Source: Micromonospora profundi
GTDB taxonomy: Bacteria > Actinomycetota > Actinomycetes > Mycobacteriales > Micromonosporaceae
NCBI RefSeq assembly: GCF_011927785.1
Contig: NZ_JAATJK010000001.1
Location: 620,001-684,000 of the forward strand
Direction of reading: 5' to 3'
DNA: 64,000 nucleotides
Numbering within the stretch: the stretch's first letter is position 1; the number at the start of each line of letters is the position of its first letter. A model generated the notes under the pieces. It was not told the origin of the DNA and searched no databases. It was given only the letters and a program-made list of their open reading frames with translations. The position numbers were made by a program, and so were the translations under genes. Of this stretch, positions 1-8,213 are shown in pieces.

Positions 1-1
1 G

Positions 2-1462
2 TGGGGCGAACTCGGCACCCGCATCGACGGTCTGGTCGGAGGGTTCCGGGAGCGGGGCCGCAAGCCCGGCGACCGCATCGGCATCGCCCACTACCAGGGC
101 ACCTTCGGTCTCGAGCTCTATCTCGCCGCGCAGGCGGCGGGTCTGCAACCGGTGCTGCTCGGCATCACCCTCAACAAGCACCTCGACGCCGCCGCACGGG
201 CTCTCGACCTCGCGGAGCTGTTCACCGGACCGGAGTTGCTCACGGAGGCGCGGCGCGCCATGGGGTCGGCACCCGTCTGGTTCACCGAGCCCGGCGCCGA
301 CAGCTACGACGAGGTCGCCCGGCCCGACGGCGACATCGAGTGGGTCGGCCTCCGGGCCGCCGACACCGTGTCCGGGATCCAGTACTCGACAGGTACGACC
401 GGCGTACCCAAGGGGATGGTCCGCTCCGTCGGGGCGGACTTCTGGGACGCGGTGAACCGTTCGCTGTGCATGCGGTTGCGCCACTCGGAGCGTTGGCTCG
501 CCGCGAGCCCGACGAACATCAACGTCTCCGTCGGCGCCCTGCGGTGCATGACTCTCCTGGGCGGCACGACCATCGCCCTGGACGACGTCTCCGTCGCCTC
601 GATCGAGCGCAACAGCGAGGACGGCGTCACAGTCCTGCCGCTTCAGGCGCCCGCCTGGCGTGAGCTTCTCGACTCGGGCGCGGCCCAGCGTCTGCTCGAC
701 AGGGGCCTGCGGGTCTGCGTCGCGACGGGTCAGCGGACGCCGCGGGCGACGCTGCGCCGCCTCGGCGAGCTCATGACCGACCGGGGGGAGGTCGTCAACA
801 GCTACGGCCTCACCGAGACGAGCACCCTCACGATCCTCACGTCGTCGATGCCGGAGTACGGCGACTCGTCCTCGGTCGGGCGGCCCGCGCCGCTGAGCAC
901 CGTCGACATCGCCCCGCGCAAGGACACGTACGGTGACCCGCGCGGTGCCGGCGAGGTCCGGGCGACCGGGCCGGGCATCTCGCCCGGTTACATCCTGGCG
1001 TCCGAGCTGCACTCGACGACCCCGTCCAACGTGGGCACGTCGACCGACGAGTGGTTCTACACAGGTGACGTCGGCCGTTGGGACGAGCGGGGCAACCTGC
1101 AGATCCTCGGCCGGTGGAAGGACGCCTTCGTCCTCAACGGCACGTACGTCTACCCGTACGAGATCGAGGGGATTCTCGGTGAGATCCCCGGCGTGCGGGA
1201 CTCCGTGGTGCTGGGCCTGCGTGCCGACGGTCAGGCCGTCGGCGGCGAGGTCTCGGCGGACTACGTGGCCGTCGTCGTCCACTTCGAGGGCGACGTGGCC
1301 GAGCAGCGGGCCGCGATCGGGGCGGCTGTCGCCGATTTCCCGGCCGACCTGAGGCGGCTGTTGCTCGTCGACGAGATGCCCCGCAACTCCAGCGCGAAGA
1401 TCAACCGCGCCGAGGTCGCAGCCCTCGTCGTGGCCGGCGTCCCGTCGGTGTTGGAGCTGTGA
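2..1462 (+). CDS. AMP-dependent acyl/aryl-CoA ligase, 5' end outside window
   Basis: Adenylate-forming enzyme of the ANL family. It should activate a carboxylic acid with ATP and probably pass it to CoA. The reading frame is open from base 2, and 486 codons are visible against roughly 500-540 usual for the family, so only a short N-terminus is missing. Visible motifs are the P-loop-like YSTGTTGVPKG near visible residue 128, NSYGLTETST, WFYTGD with the GRWKD hinge, and the C-terminal catalytic lysine in NSSAKINR. The stop codon overlaps the ATG of the next gene, which indicates co-translation. It heads the visible part of a catabolic operon, so its acid may be an intermediate of that pathway. 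Ligase family is certain; substrate unknown. Confidence 0.9.
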   Translation, partial: WGELGTRIDGLVGGFRERGRKPGDRIGIAHYQGTFGLELYLAAQAAGLQPVLLGITLNKHLDAAARALDLAELFTGPELLTEARRAMGSAPVWFTEPGADSYDEVARPDGDIEWVGLRAADTVSGIQYSTGTTGVPKGMVRSVGADFWDAVNRSLCMRLRHSERWLAASPTNINVSVGALRCMTLLGGTTIALDDVSVASIERNSEDGVTVLPLQAPAWRELLDSGAAQRLLDRGLRVCVATGQRTPRATLRRLGELMTDRGEVVNSYGLTETSTLTILTSSMPEYGDSSSVGRPAPLSTVDIAPRKDTYGDPRGAGEVRATGPGISPGYILASELHSTTPSNVGTSTDEWFYTGDVGRWDERGNLQILGRWKDAFVLNGTYVYPYEIEGILGEIPGVRDSVVLGLRADGQAVGGEVSADYVAVVVHFEGDVAEQRAAIGAAVADFPADLRRLLLVDEMPRNSSAKINRAEVAALVVAGVPSVLEL

Positions 1463-2142
1463 TGGGAGGGGTCGACGTGAAGCCACTGCGTATCTGCATG
1501 ATTTCGCCGATCCACCTCTCCGAGTCGATCACCGCTGCCCGGGCGGCGCGTCTGCGCACGCTCGGCGGATCGGACCTCGACGTCGACCTCGTCCGCCTGC
1601 CGCCCGAGGCGCCGCCGGGCCTCGACCGGCCGGAGGACGTCGAGGCGGCGGCGACGCACATCGCCGCCGTGGCGGCGGGCCTGGATCCGGCGCGCTACGA
1701 CGTCGTCATGCCGGACTGTGTCCTCGACCCCGGCGTCGAGGCGCTCGGTGAGGGGGAGATCCCGGTCCTCGGTCTGCTCCGCCTCATCGCCGGCGGCCTG
1801 TACGGGATCGGCGGTCCATTCTCGGCTGTCACCCGAAACGAGACGATCGCTGACGAACTCGCGGCACGACTGCGCGGCTACGGCCTTGCCGACGGTTTCC
1901 GGGGGACCGACATCCTCAACCTTGGAATCGAAAAGGTGGTCCACGAGGAGGAATGGACGAGCGCTCTGGATCGGATCGTGCGCGAGCGTTCCAGGGCTGG
2001 TGTCGCCATCGTTCTCAACGGGTGCAGCGCCGTCGCGACCGGCCCGTCCTCCTGGTCGGACAGCTGGATAGTTGACCCAACGACATACGCTTTTGACCTG
2101 ATCAGGGCTCGTTTGCGGAACGGTTTGCAGCCGGTCGGCTAG
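1462..2142 (+). CDS. Asp/Glu/hydantoin racemase-like protein
   Basis: The 226-residue protein has the length and fold signature of the Asp/Glu/hydantoin racemase superfamily. Its two cysteines sit where the catalytic pair is expected: MPDCVLDPG in the first half and VLNGCSAV in the second. Such enzymes epimerise amino-acid-like carbons (hydantoins, aspartate, glutamate), and relatives include maleate isomerase and aryl-malonate decarboxylase. The start is ATG 1462, overlapping the previous stop (TGATG); GTG 1477 is an alternative. The placement beside a ligase and an amidohydrolase suits a pathway acting on an amide or imide. That is inference, and the exact reaction is not determined. Confidence 0.7.
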   Translation: MGGVDVKPLRICMISPIHLSESITAARAARLRTLGGSDLDVDLVRLPPEAPPGLDRPEDVEAAATHIAAVAAGLDPARYDVVMPDCVLDPGVEALGEGEIPVLGLLRLIAGGLYGIGGPFSAVTRNETIADELAARLRGYGLADGFRGTDILNLGIEKVVHEEEWTSALDRIVRERSRAGVAIVLNGCSAVATGPSSWSDSWIVDPTTYAFDLIRARLRNGLQPVG

Positions 2143-2158
2143 GGCCTGCGAGAGCCGC

Positions 2159-2187
2159 GCCGGGCGGTGTTGACGCCACCGCCCGGC
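2159..2187 (+). terminator. GC-rich hairpin after the racemase gene
   Basis: An 11-bp perfect inverted repeat (GCCGGGCGGTG / CACCGCCCGGC) with a 7-nt loop lies 17 nt after the racemase stop. There is no T-tract, as is common for actinobacterial terminators. It separates the ligase-racemase pair from the promoter of the transporter genes. Confidence 0.6.
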
Positions 2188-2227
2188 AGGTGCGGCCGAT
2201 GTTGCCAAACCGCAGCCGATCTGGCCG

Positions 2228-2285
2228 TTGACATCACTGTGGCGGCTCCATAACCTCGCATATAGAAAGCCCGTTCCACAGAACG
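2228..2285 (+). promoter_or_regulatory. Promoter with downstream dyad operator ahead of the importer genes
   Basis: TTGACA (2228-2233), a 17-nt spacer and TAACCT (2251-2256) form a housekeeping-type promoter. The dyad CGTTC-CACA-GAACG lies at 2272-2285, about +9 to +22 relative to the predicted start. A related GGAAC-GCC-GTTCC dyad sits at the second promoter at 5383-5428. The IclR regulator encoded at 13684 is the obvious candidate ligand-responsive factor. Motif positions are read directly; the regulator assignment is inference. Confidence 0.6.
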
Positions 2286-2412
2286 AAACACGAACGGCTA
2301 ATCCCTTCGACGGCTTCGGGACCGCACCACAGTGCGGCCGGCTCTCGCAATCCCTCTTGGATCACTCCTGCCCGGCTTGCTGGACCGGGCCCTCTCCTCA
2401 TCGGAGGACATC

Positions 2413-4089
2413 GTGAAAGAAATTTCCTCGACCCCGTTCAGCCGAAGGCGTGCGCTATTCCTCGGGCTGTCCAGCGCGGCGGCCCTCGCCTTGACCTCGT
2501 GTCGCGGCGCCGACACCTCGACCGGCACCGGCGACAACATCGACGCGCTGTCCCGTGACGGTGGGCCGGGCGACGGGCCGCCCGCCGGCGTGCAGCTGGC
2601 CGCCACCCAGGTGGCCACCATCGCCGTGTCGAACCTGTCCTCGTCGGTCGACCCGATGGTCGTCGTCAGCGGCGGCGCTCGGCGCTTCGACATGTACGAG
2701 TCGCTCGTCGACACCCACCCGAGCACCGGCGAGCCCCGGCCGTTCCTCGCCACGCAGTGGAAGCAGGTCGACGACCGCACCTGGCAGTTCACGCTGCGCG
2801 AGGGCGTCAAGTTCCACGACGGCACCCCGATGACCGCCGAGGACGTCGTCTTCAGCTTCCAGCGGGCGTCGACCCCGGGCTACGGCATCGCGACGCACTT
2901 CTCGACGATGGAGAGCTCGCGCATCGTCGACGAGAAGACCATCGAGCTGGTCACCAAGACCCCGGACGTGCTGATCCTCAAGCGTCTGGCCCAGGTCGCC
3001 ATCCTGCCGAAGAAGTACTACGAGGGCCTCGGCTCGGACCAGAAGACGCGCGACGCCGCCTTCGCCAAGGCGCCGATCGGCACCGGCCCCTACAAGTTCG
3101 TGTCGTACGCCTCGGACAAGGCAGTGGTGAAGAAGGCCGGCGACACGACGTGGCGTAAGCCCACCCTGGAAGAGATCACCTTCCTGCTCGTCACCGACGC
3201 CGGCACGCAGCTCAACTCGTTCCTCGCCGGGGACGTGCACTACATCAACATCCAGCCGCTCAACAACCTGCCGACCCTCACGAACGCCGGCGCGACCCTC
3301 ATCGAGCTGACCAAGGGCAACGACCTCGGCGCCTTCATGGACTCGGTCGACAACAAGGGCAAGCCGAAGACCGGGCCGATGGGTGACAAGCGGGTCCGCC
3401 AGGCGCTCCAGTACGCGCTCAACAAGCAGGAGCTCGTCAAGGACGTCCTGCAGGGCCGCACCGTCGCCGACGACGGCCAGCTCATCGGCAAGGGCCTGCC
3501 GGGCTACACGGACACCGTGAAGGACTACCCGTACGACGTCGAGAAGGCCAAGTCCCTGCTCGACGAGGCGGGCTACCCCGTCAAGGCCGACGGCACCCGC
3601 TTCACCATCACGATGGCCTCCGCCTTCGCGGGTACGGGCTCCGTGCGCCGTCTCATCGGTGAGTGGATGCAGTCGTCGATCAGCAAGCTCGGCATCAAGG
3701 TCGAGTTCACGGCGCTCACCGACACCGCGCTGCAGCTCGAGTACTTCTACAACACCAAGCAGCGCCCCGACATCTACCACTTCGGTCTGTTCACGCGCCC
3801 GTACATGGACGCCGCGCGGGCCTACAGCCGGTTCATCTCCACGAGCGGCTCGTACCACATGGCCAACCCCGAGTTCGACGAGATGTACAAGCAGCAGCTC
3901 GGTGAGCAGGACCCGGCCAAGCGGCAGGCGATCCTCGCCAAGATGACCGAGCTGTTCCACGAGGAGTCCTGCTTCCTGTTCGCCTGCGGTGACGTCTGGA
4001 TCGACGCGGGGGCCAAGAACCTCAAGGGTCTGGTCCAGTGCGACGTCCAGACCGAGCAGTACTACGACCGGCTCTACCTGACGGCATGA
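2413..4089 (+). CDS. ABC transporter substrate-binding lipoprotein, family 5 (Dpp/Opp type)
   Basis: Extracytoplasmic solute-binding protein of 558 residues, the usual size for the peptide/nickel/opine-binding SBP_bac_5 family. The N-terminus has a twin-arginine-like stretch (SRRRALFLG) and a lipobox LTSC with the lipidated cysteine at residue 30, so it should be exported folded and anchored to the membrane. Family hallmarks include WTFTLREGVKFHDG-like text (here WQFTLREGVKFHDGTPMTAE) and a central KAPIGTGPYKF. GTG 2413 is chosen because GGAGG lies 5 nt upstream; an earlier in-frame GTG at 2332 would place residues before the signal peptide. Its partners are the permeases at 6208 and 7245 and the ATPase at 8210. 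Confidence 0.92.
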   Translation: MKEISSTPFSRRRALFLGLSSAAALALTSCRGADTSTGTGDNIDALSRDGGPGDGPPAGVQLAATQVATIAVSNLSSSVDPMVVVSGGARRFDMYESLVDTHPSTGEPRPFLATQWKQVDDRTWQFTLREGVKFHDGTPMTAEDVVFSFQRASTPGYGIATHFSTMESSRIVDEKTIELVTKTPDVLILKRLAQVAILPKKYYEGLGSDQKTRDAAFAKAPIGTGPYKFVSYASDKAVVKKAGDTTWRKPTLEEITFLLVTDAGTQLNSFLAGDVHYINIQPLNNLPTLTNAGATLIELTKGNDLGAFMDSVDNKGKPKTGPMGDKRVRQALQYALNKQELVKDVLQGRTVADDGQLIGKGLPGYTDTVKDYPYDVEKAKSLLDEAGYPVKADGTRFTITMASAFAGTGSVRRLIGEWMQSSISKLGIKVEFTALTDTALQLEYFYNTKQRPDIYHFGLFTRPYMDAARAYSRFISTSGSYHMANPEFDEMYKQQLGEQDPAKRQAILAKMTELFHEESCFLFACGDVWIDAGAKNLKGLVQCDVQTEQYYDRLYLTA

Positions 4090-4655
4090 CGGTGATTCCG
4101 TCTGACGGGTCGTCGGCGTTGTTCGCTCCGGTTCCCGAGTCCACTCGGGATCCGGAGACGATGGAGGCATACGAGAAGGCCCACGCGTTGTTCGGGCACG
4201 TCTCCGAGCTGTTCTCCGTCCTCGCGAACGCGCCGACGGCCCTGTCGGGGTGGGTCGATCTGCTCCGTCGCCTGCGCCGTGAGCTGGCGGTCGAACCGCG
4301 GCTCACGGAGCCGGCGATCATCACGGTGGCGCGGTTGCACGGCAACGGACGGATCGCCGCGTCGCACGAGCGGCTGGCGGCCGCAGCCGGGGTGGACACA
4401 CGGCTGCTCCGCGCGGCTGTCGCCGGTGAGACCGACGGGCTCGACGCCGACGAGCGGCTGGTCTGCGAGCTTGCCACGGCGATCGTCGGCGGTGGGGCTC
4501 CGGAATCGCTCGTGCGGCGCTGCCAGTCGCGCTTCGGGGTCAGGGAGACCGCCGAGCTCATCATCGTCACGTCGTTCTACTGCATGGTCTGCCGTGTCAC
4601 CGCCTCGATGCAGGTCTACGTCGACCTGCCACCGACACAACCGTCCGGGGACTGA
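4086..4655 (+). CDS. Carboxymuconolactone decarboxylase-like (AhpD-fold) protein
   Basis: The 189-residue all-helical protein matches the CMD family pattern: a first half LTEPAIITVARLHGNG and a second half with ERLVCELATAIV and RETAELIIVTSFYCMVCRV. Family members are gamma-carboxymuconolactone decarboxylases or AhpD-like peroxidases. The AhpD CxxC plus His site is not in its usual place, because the CMVC pair lies near the C-terminus, so peroxidase function is doubtful. The ATG overlaps the previous stop (ATGA), indicating coupling to the binding protein. It probably carries out a decarboxylation or hydrolysis-linked ring step in the pathway, which is inference. Confidence 0.7.
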   Translation: MTVIPSDGSSALFAPVPESTRDPETMEAYEKAHALFGHVSELFSVLANAPTALSGWVDLLRRLRRELAVEPRLTEPAIITVARLHGNGRIAASHERLAAAAGVDTRLLRAAVAGETDGLDADERLVCELATAIVGGGAPESLVRRCQSRFGVRETAELIIVTSFYCMVCRVTASMQVYVDLPPTQPSGD

Positions 4656-4663
4656 TCGGCGCC

Positions 4664-5374
4664 ATGGCTGCTGTACTCGAATACGACAGGTACCCCGGTC
4701 CGGGGCCACTCGCGGTGCTGTTGCACGGGTGGGCCTGTGCCGGGGAGGACCTGCGTCCGCTGGCCCTTGAACTCGCTGGCCGGTACGACGTGCTCGTGCC
4801 CGGCCTGCCGGGCCATCCCGGCACGGGGGCGACGCTCGGTAGGGCGTACGGGGTCGAGGCGATGGCCCGGTGCGTTCTCGACCTCGTTGCGGCGGTGGAT
4901 CGTGGGCCGGCTCTCCTCGTCGGCCACAGCCTCGGTGGCGCCATCGCGCTCGCCGCGGCGCGGCTCGACCCGGAACTCGTCACCCGGGTCGTCACGGTGG
5001 AGACGTCGTGGGCCTGGGTGGCGGCACCCGGCGGGCTCGTCGACCCCGCAGAAGTGGAACGGCGGATCACCAGTGTGAACAACAAGCGGGAAGCGCTTGG
5101 CCTCGCCACAGTTGCCGGCCAGCTCGACCCCGCTGCTATGGCGGAGTCGCTGTCCTCGGTGCTCGCGTGGTCCCGGGACCCCGACCGAGGCTCGCCCCTG
5201 CATCGACTGGGCGTCTTCGGTGACCCCGGCTGGGCTGGGGTGCAGGCGGCCGGGACGCAGGGGACCGCAGCGGAGGGCGTTCGGGTCGTCCAGTTGCCGG
5301 GGTGCGGGCACTGGCCGCACGTGGAACGTCCGGCCGAGGTCGCCCAGCTGGTGGCGGCTGCCGAGACCGCGTGA
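4664..5374 (+). CDS. Alpha/beta-fold hydrolase
   Basis: The 236-residue protein has the alpha/beta hydrolase elements in order: an oxyanion-hole segment LLHGWA at residues 19-24, the nucleophile elbow GHSLGG with Ser89, and a C-terminal GCGHWPHVERP carrying the catalytic histidine. Size and motifs resemble BioH-like esterases and C-C hydrolases of aromatic degradation. It starts 8 nt after the preceding stop. With no lid segment evident it is a small esterase or lactonase type; the substrate is unknown but probably belongs to the same pathway as its neighbours. Confidence 0.8.
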   Translation: MAAVLEYDRYPGPGPLAVLLHGWACAGEDLRPLALELAGRYDVLVPGLPGHPGTGATLGRAYGVEAMARCVLDLVAAVDRGPALLVGHSLGGAIALAAARLDPELVTRVVTVETSWAWVAAPGGLVDPAEVERRITSVNNKREALGLATVAGQLDPAAMAESLSSVLAWSRDPDRGSPLHRLGVFGDPGWAGVQAAGTQGTAAEGVRVVQLPGCGHWPHVERPAEVAQLVAAAETA

Positions 5375-5382
5375 GAAGAGCA

Positions 5383-5428
5383 TTGACCGCCCGGTAGTAC
5401 TCAATTACGTTGTGCGGAACGCCGTTCC
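5383..5428 (+). promoter_or_regulatory. Second promoter of the catabolic island with GGAAC-GCC-GTTCC dyad
   Basis: TTGACC (5383-5388), a 17-nt spacer and TACGTT (5406-5411) form a promoter in the 70-nt gap between the two hydrolase genes. The perfect dyad CGGAAC-GC-CGTTCC lies at 5415-5428 over the predicted start site. It shares its half-site with the dyad at 2272-2285, which suggests co-regulation of the two transcription units. Confidence 0.55.
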
Positions 5429-5444
5429 AAAATCGGGAGGTGCC

Positions 5445-6188
5445 GTGAGCTTTCTGAAAGTTGTGCTTGTCCACGGCGCCGGCCGTGGTGCCTGGTGTTG
5501 GCGGCGCCTCACCCCACTGCTCGACGCGGTCGGGGTGCAGTGGGAGGCGCCGACGCTGACCGGGCTCGGAGAGCGCGCGCACCTGCTCACCCCCGAGGTC
5601 GGCATGCAGACCCACATCGACGACGTGAACGCCGTCGTCGCCCGGCACGCTCCGGCCCCTGTGTGCCTCGTCGGCCACAGCTACGGCGCGGTAGTGGTGG
5701 CCGGCGTCCTCGGGACCAGGCCCGAGAACGTCGCGCGGGTCGTCTTGATCGACGGCCCCGTCGTCGAAGACGGCGAGAGCGGAGCGGACGTCCACCCGGC
5801 CGGTGACGCGATGCGGGCCCGAGCGCGGCGGCTCGCCGACACCGACATCATTCCCATCTCCGGCCGGCCCGACGACCGGCTCTCCCCGGCGGACAACGCC
5901 TGGGTCGCCGCCAGCGTCACCCCCCAACCCCTGCGGTGCGTCACCGACCCGGTCCGCCTGCCCGGCGGATGGCCACGGGACCTGCCCAAGGACTACGTCC
6001 TGTGCGGCCCGCCGGAGGCATTTCCGGACCGGCCGTACCTCTCCCGGGTCCGGGCCAGCGACGGGTGGTCCACCCACCAGATCGACAGTCCGCACGACGT
6101 GATGATCGCGCGACCCGACTGGCTCGCGACGTTGCTCGTCGGTCTCTGCGCCAACCCCAACGACGACTCCCGACGCTCGTGCCCGTAG
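5445..6188 (+). CDS. Alpha/beta hydrolase of the methyl-esterase/hydroxynitrile-lyase type
   Basis: The 247-residue protein shows VLVHGAGRGAWCW near the N-terminus, the nucleophile motif GHSYGA with Ser79, and a C-terminal SPHDVMIARP with the catalytic histidine. This pattern is typical of the AB_hydrolase_6 esterases related to plant methyl esterases and hydroxynitrile lyases. GTG 5445 is preceded by GGGAGG at 5435-5440, and the reading frame upstream is only the shadow of the previous gene. It leads the second transcription unit with the permeases. It may hydrolyse an ester or lactone intermediate, which is inference. Confidence 0.8.
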   Translation: MSFLKVVLVHGAGRGAWCWRRLTPLLDAVGVQWEAPTLTGLGERAHLLTPEVGMQTHIDDVNAVVARHAPAPVCLVGHSYGAVVVAGVLGTRPENVARVVLIDGPVVEDGESGADVHPAGDAMRARARRLADTDIIPISGRPDDRLSPADNAWVAASVTPQPLRCVTDPVRLPGGWPRDLPKDYVLCGPPEAFPDRPYLSRVRASDGWSTHQIDSPHDVMIARPDWLATLLVGLCANPNDDSRRSCP

Positions 6189-6207
6189 CGACGGAAAGGC
6201 TGAACGC

Positions 6208-7242
6208 ATGACTCTCAACGTCGCGCCCCCGGGCACCGCCCCCGCGACGACCGGCGACGGTGACGGAGGCCCCCGGGCCCCCATCTGGTCCCGGTTCCTC
6301 TCGCACGGCGTCGTCAGCTTCGCGTTGCGGAGCATCGTGCGCCTCGTCCTGGTCATCATCGGCGTACTCACGCTCCTGTTCGTCCTGCTCCGCGTCGCCG
6401 GTGACCCGGCCGAGGCCCTCGCAGGGCAGGACGCCGAGCCCGCCGACCTGGAGCGCATCCGCGAGGATCTCGGGCTCAACCGGCCGATCATGACGCAGTA
6501 CCTGGAGTTCGTCTCCCGGGCGTTCCTGTTCGACTTCGGCGACTCGTACCGGCTCGGGACCGACGCCATGGCCGAAGTGCTGCACCGCATGCCAGCCACC
6601 CTCGGGCTCATCCTGGCCGCGCTCCTGCTCGCGCCGCTCATCGGCGTACCGCTGGGCATGATCGCCGCGCTCACCCGCAGCCGGATCTACAACAAGCTGA
6701 TGGACGTCATCGTCGTGGGCGGCCAGGCCATTCCGGTCTTCGCCGTCGCGGTCCTGCTCGTCTACCTGTTCGCCGTCGACCTGCGCTGGGTGCCGTCCAT
6801 GGCGACGGAGGGCTTCGCCTCGGACCCCCGGGCGATCATCCTGCCGATCCTCGTGCTCGCCATCCATCCCATCGCCCGCGTCCTCGAAGTGACCCGGGCG
6901 GGCCTGGCCGACAGCATGCAGGAGGACTTCGTCCGCACCGCGCTGTCGAAGGGCGTGCCGCCCGCCCGGCTCGTGACGCGCCACGCGATCCGTCCGGTGC
7001 TCAACAGCCTCATCACCGTCATCGGCGTCGACTTCGCCGGAATGCTCTCCGGTGGCGTCGTCGTCGAGTTCATCTTCGTCTGGCCCGGCCTCGGCCACGT
7101 GCTCATCTCCGGCGTCTCCAACCGCGACTACCCCCTGGTGGGGGCGGCGACGTTCGTCGCGGCCGTCCTCGTGGTGCTCGTCAACCTCATCATCGACATC
7201 GCCTACCGCAGGCTCGACCCGCGGATTCGAAAGGGGCGCTGA
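6208..7242 (+). CDS. ABC importer permease, DppB/OppB type
   Basis: Integral membrane permease of 344 residues with about six membrane spans. The first span, near residue 50, is followed by the long extracytoplasmic segment typical of DppB, including GDPAEALAGQDA and RPIMTQYLEF. The cytoplasmic EAA loop that contacts the ATPase reads ALSKGVPPARLVTRHAIRPV. It pairs with the DppC-type protein that starts 2 nt after its stop. Together with the fused ATPase at 8210 and the lipoprotein at 2413 it completes a family-5 importer for a peptide-like or other small organic ligand. Confidence 0.93.
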   Translation: MTLNVAPPGTAPATTGDGDGGPRAPIWSRFLSHGVVSFALRSIVRLVLVIIGVLTLLFVLLRVAGDPAEALAGQDAEPADLERIREDLGLNRPIMTQYLEFVSRAFLFDFGDSYRLGTDAMAEVLHRMPATLGLILAALLLAPLIGVPLGMIAALTRSRIYNKLMDVIVVGGQAIPVFAVAVLLVYLFAVDLRWVPSMATEGFASDPRAIILPILVLAIHPIARVLEVTRAGLADSMQEDFVRTALSKGVPPARLVTRHAIRPVLNSLITVIGVDFAGMLSGGVVVEFIFVWPGLGHVLISGVSNRDYPLVGAATFVAAVLVVLVNLIIDIAYRRLDPRIRKGR

Positions 7243-7244
7243 CC

Positions 7245-8213
7245 ATGGCTCAGACATCGCCACCGGCCAGCGCGCCGGGCCCGGCAGGCCACGCCGACAC
7301 GGTGGCTGCCGACGTCCGTGCGGCTGCGGCGAAGCCGGGCGGTCCACCCGTACCCGGCCAGCGCGACCCGTCGCGGACCCTGGCGCGCTCGTTCCTGCGG
7401 TCCAAGGGCGGGGTGATCAGTCTCGTCGTGCTGCTGGCCATCATCGTCGTGACGCTGCTGGCCGACCAGGTCGCGCCCTACGACCCGGAGGAGCCCAGCC
7501 CCGCCAAGGCGCTGCTCAAGCCCGTGTGGGCCGGCGGCAGCGGCGACCACCTGCTCGGCACCGACGAACTCGGCCGCGACCTGCTCTCCCGGCTCATCTT
7601 CGGCGCCCGGACCGCCCTGGCCCTCGCCTTCGGCGCCGCCACGATCAGTGCCATCGTCGGCACCGTGCTCGGCCTCGTCGGCGGCATGAACCGTCGGTGG
7701 ATCGGGCCTGTCGTCGACTGGCTCTGCGACGTGCAGCTCGCCTTCCCCAACATCGTCCTCGCCCTTGTCGTCATCACGTCGCAGGGCAACAGCATCGGCT
7801 CGCTGCTGTTCGTACTGTCGATCTTCGGGTGGGTGCACTTCGCCCGTGTCGTGCGCAGTGAGGTGCTCACCCTCCGGCAGGCCGATTTCGTCCTCGCGGC
7901 GCGCGGCAGTGGCGGGTCGACCCTCAGCATCACCTTCCAGCACATCCTGCCCAACGTGATGTCGTCAGTGCTCGTCCTCTGGACGTTCGCGGTCGCGACG
8001 GTGCTCCTGCTCGTCAGTGGCCTCAGCTTCCTCGGCCTCGGCGTGCAGCCCCCGGCCTCCGACTGGGGCCAGCTGTTCGCCTCCGGGCGTGCCTTCCTCA
8101 TCCAGAACCCGTGGTACGCGTTCATGCCCGCCGTCGCCATCACCGTCACGGTGCTCTGCGCGACGGTGCTGGGCCGGACGCTCCGCAAGACTCTGAACCC
8201 GAGGACCCGATGA
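7245..8213 (+). CDS. ABC importer permease, DppC/OppC type
   Basis: Second permease of the importer, 322 residues. It has the N-terminal OppC_N-like span (residues near 55-75), the GTDELGRDLLSRLIFGART signature of DppC proteins, and the EAA loop AARGSGGSTLSITFQHILPN. The N-terminal 45 residues are Ala/Gly/Pro-rich and cytoplasmic. The start ATG follows the DppB-type stop by 2 nt, and its stop overlaps the ATG of the ATPase gene (ATGA). Substrate specificity cannot be read from the permease. Confidence 0.93.
   Translation: MAQTSPPASAPGPAGHADTVAADVRAAAAKPGGPPVPGQRDPSRTLARSFLRSKGGVISLVVLLAIIVVTLLADQVAPYDPEEPSPAKALLKPVWAGGSGDHLLGTDELGRDLLSRLIFGARTALALAFGAATISAIVGTVLGLVGGMNRRWIGPVVDWLCDVQLAFPNIVLALVVITSQGNSIGSLLFVLSIFGWVHFARVVRSEVLTLRQADFVLAARGSGGSTLSITFQHILPNVMSSVLVLWTFAVATVLLLVSGLSFLGLGVQPPASDWGQLFASGRAFLIQNPWYAFMPAVAITVTVLCATVLGRTLRKTLNPRTR

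Noticed and set aside
2455..4170. 571-residue frame on the minus strand
   Set aside because: Shadow of the substrate-binding protein; GC-rich codons leave the antisense frame open, and its text is Arg/Asp/Val-rich with no motif.
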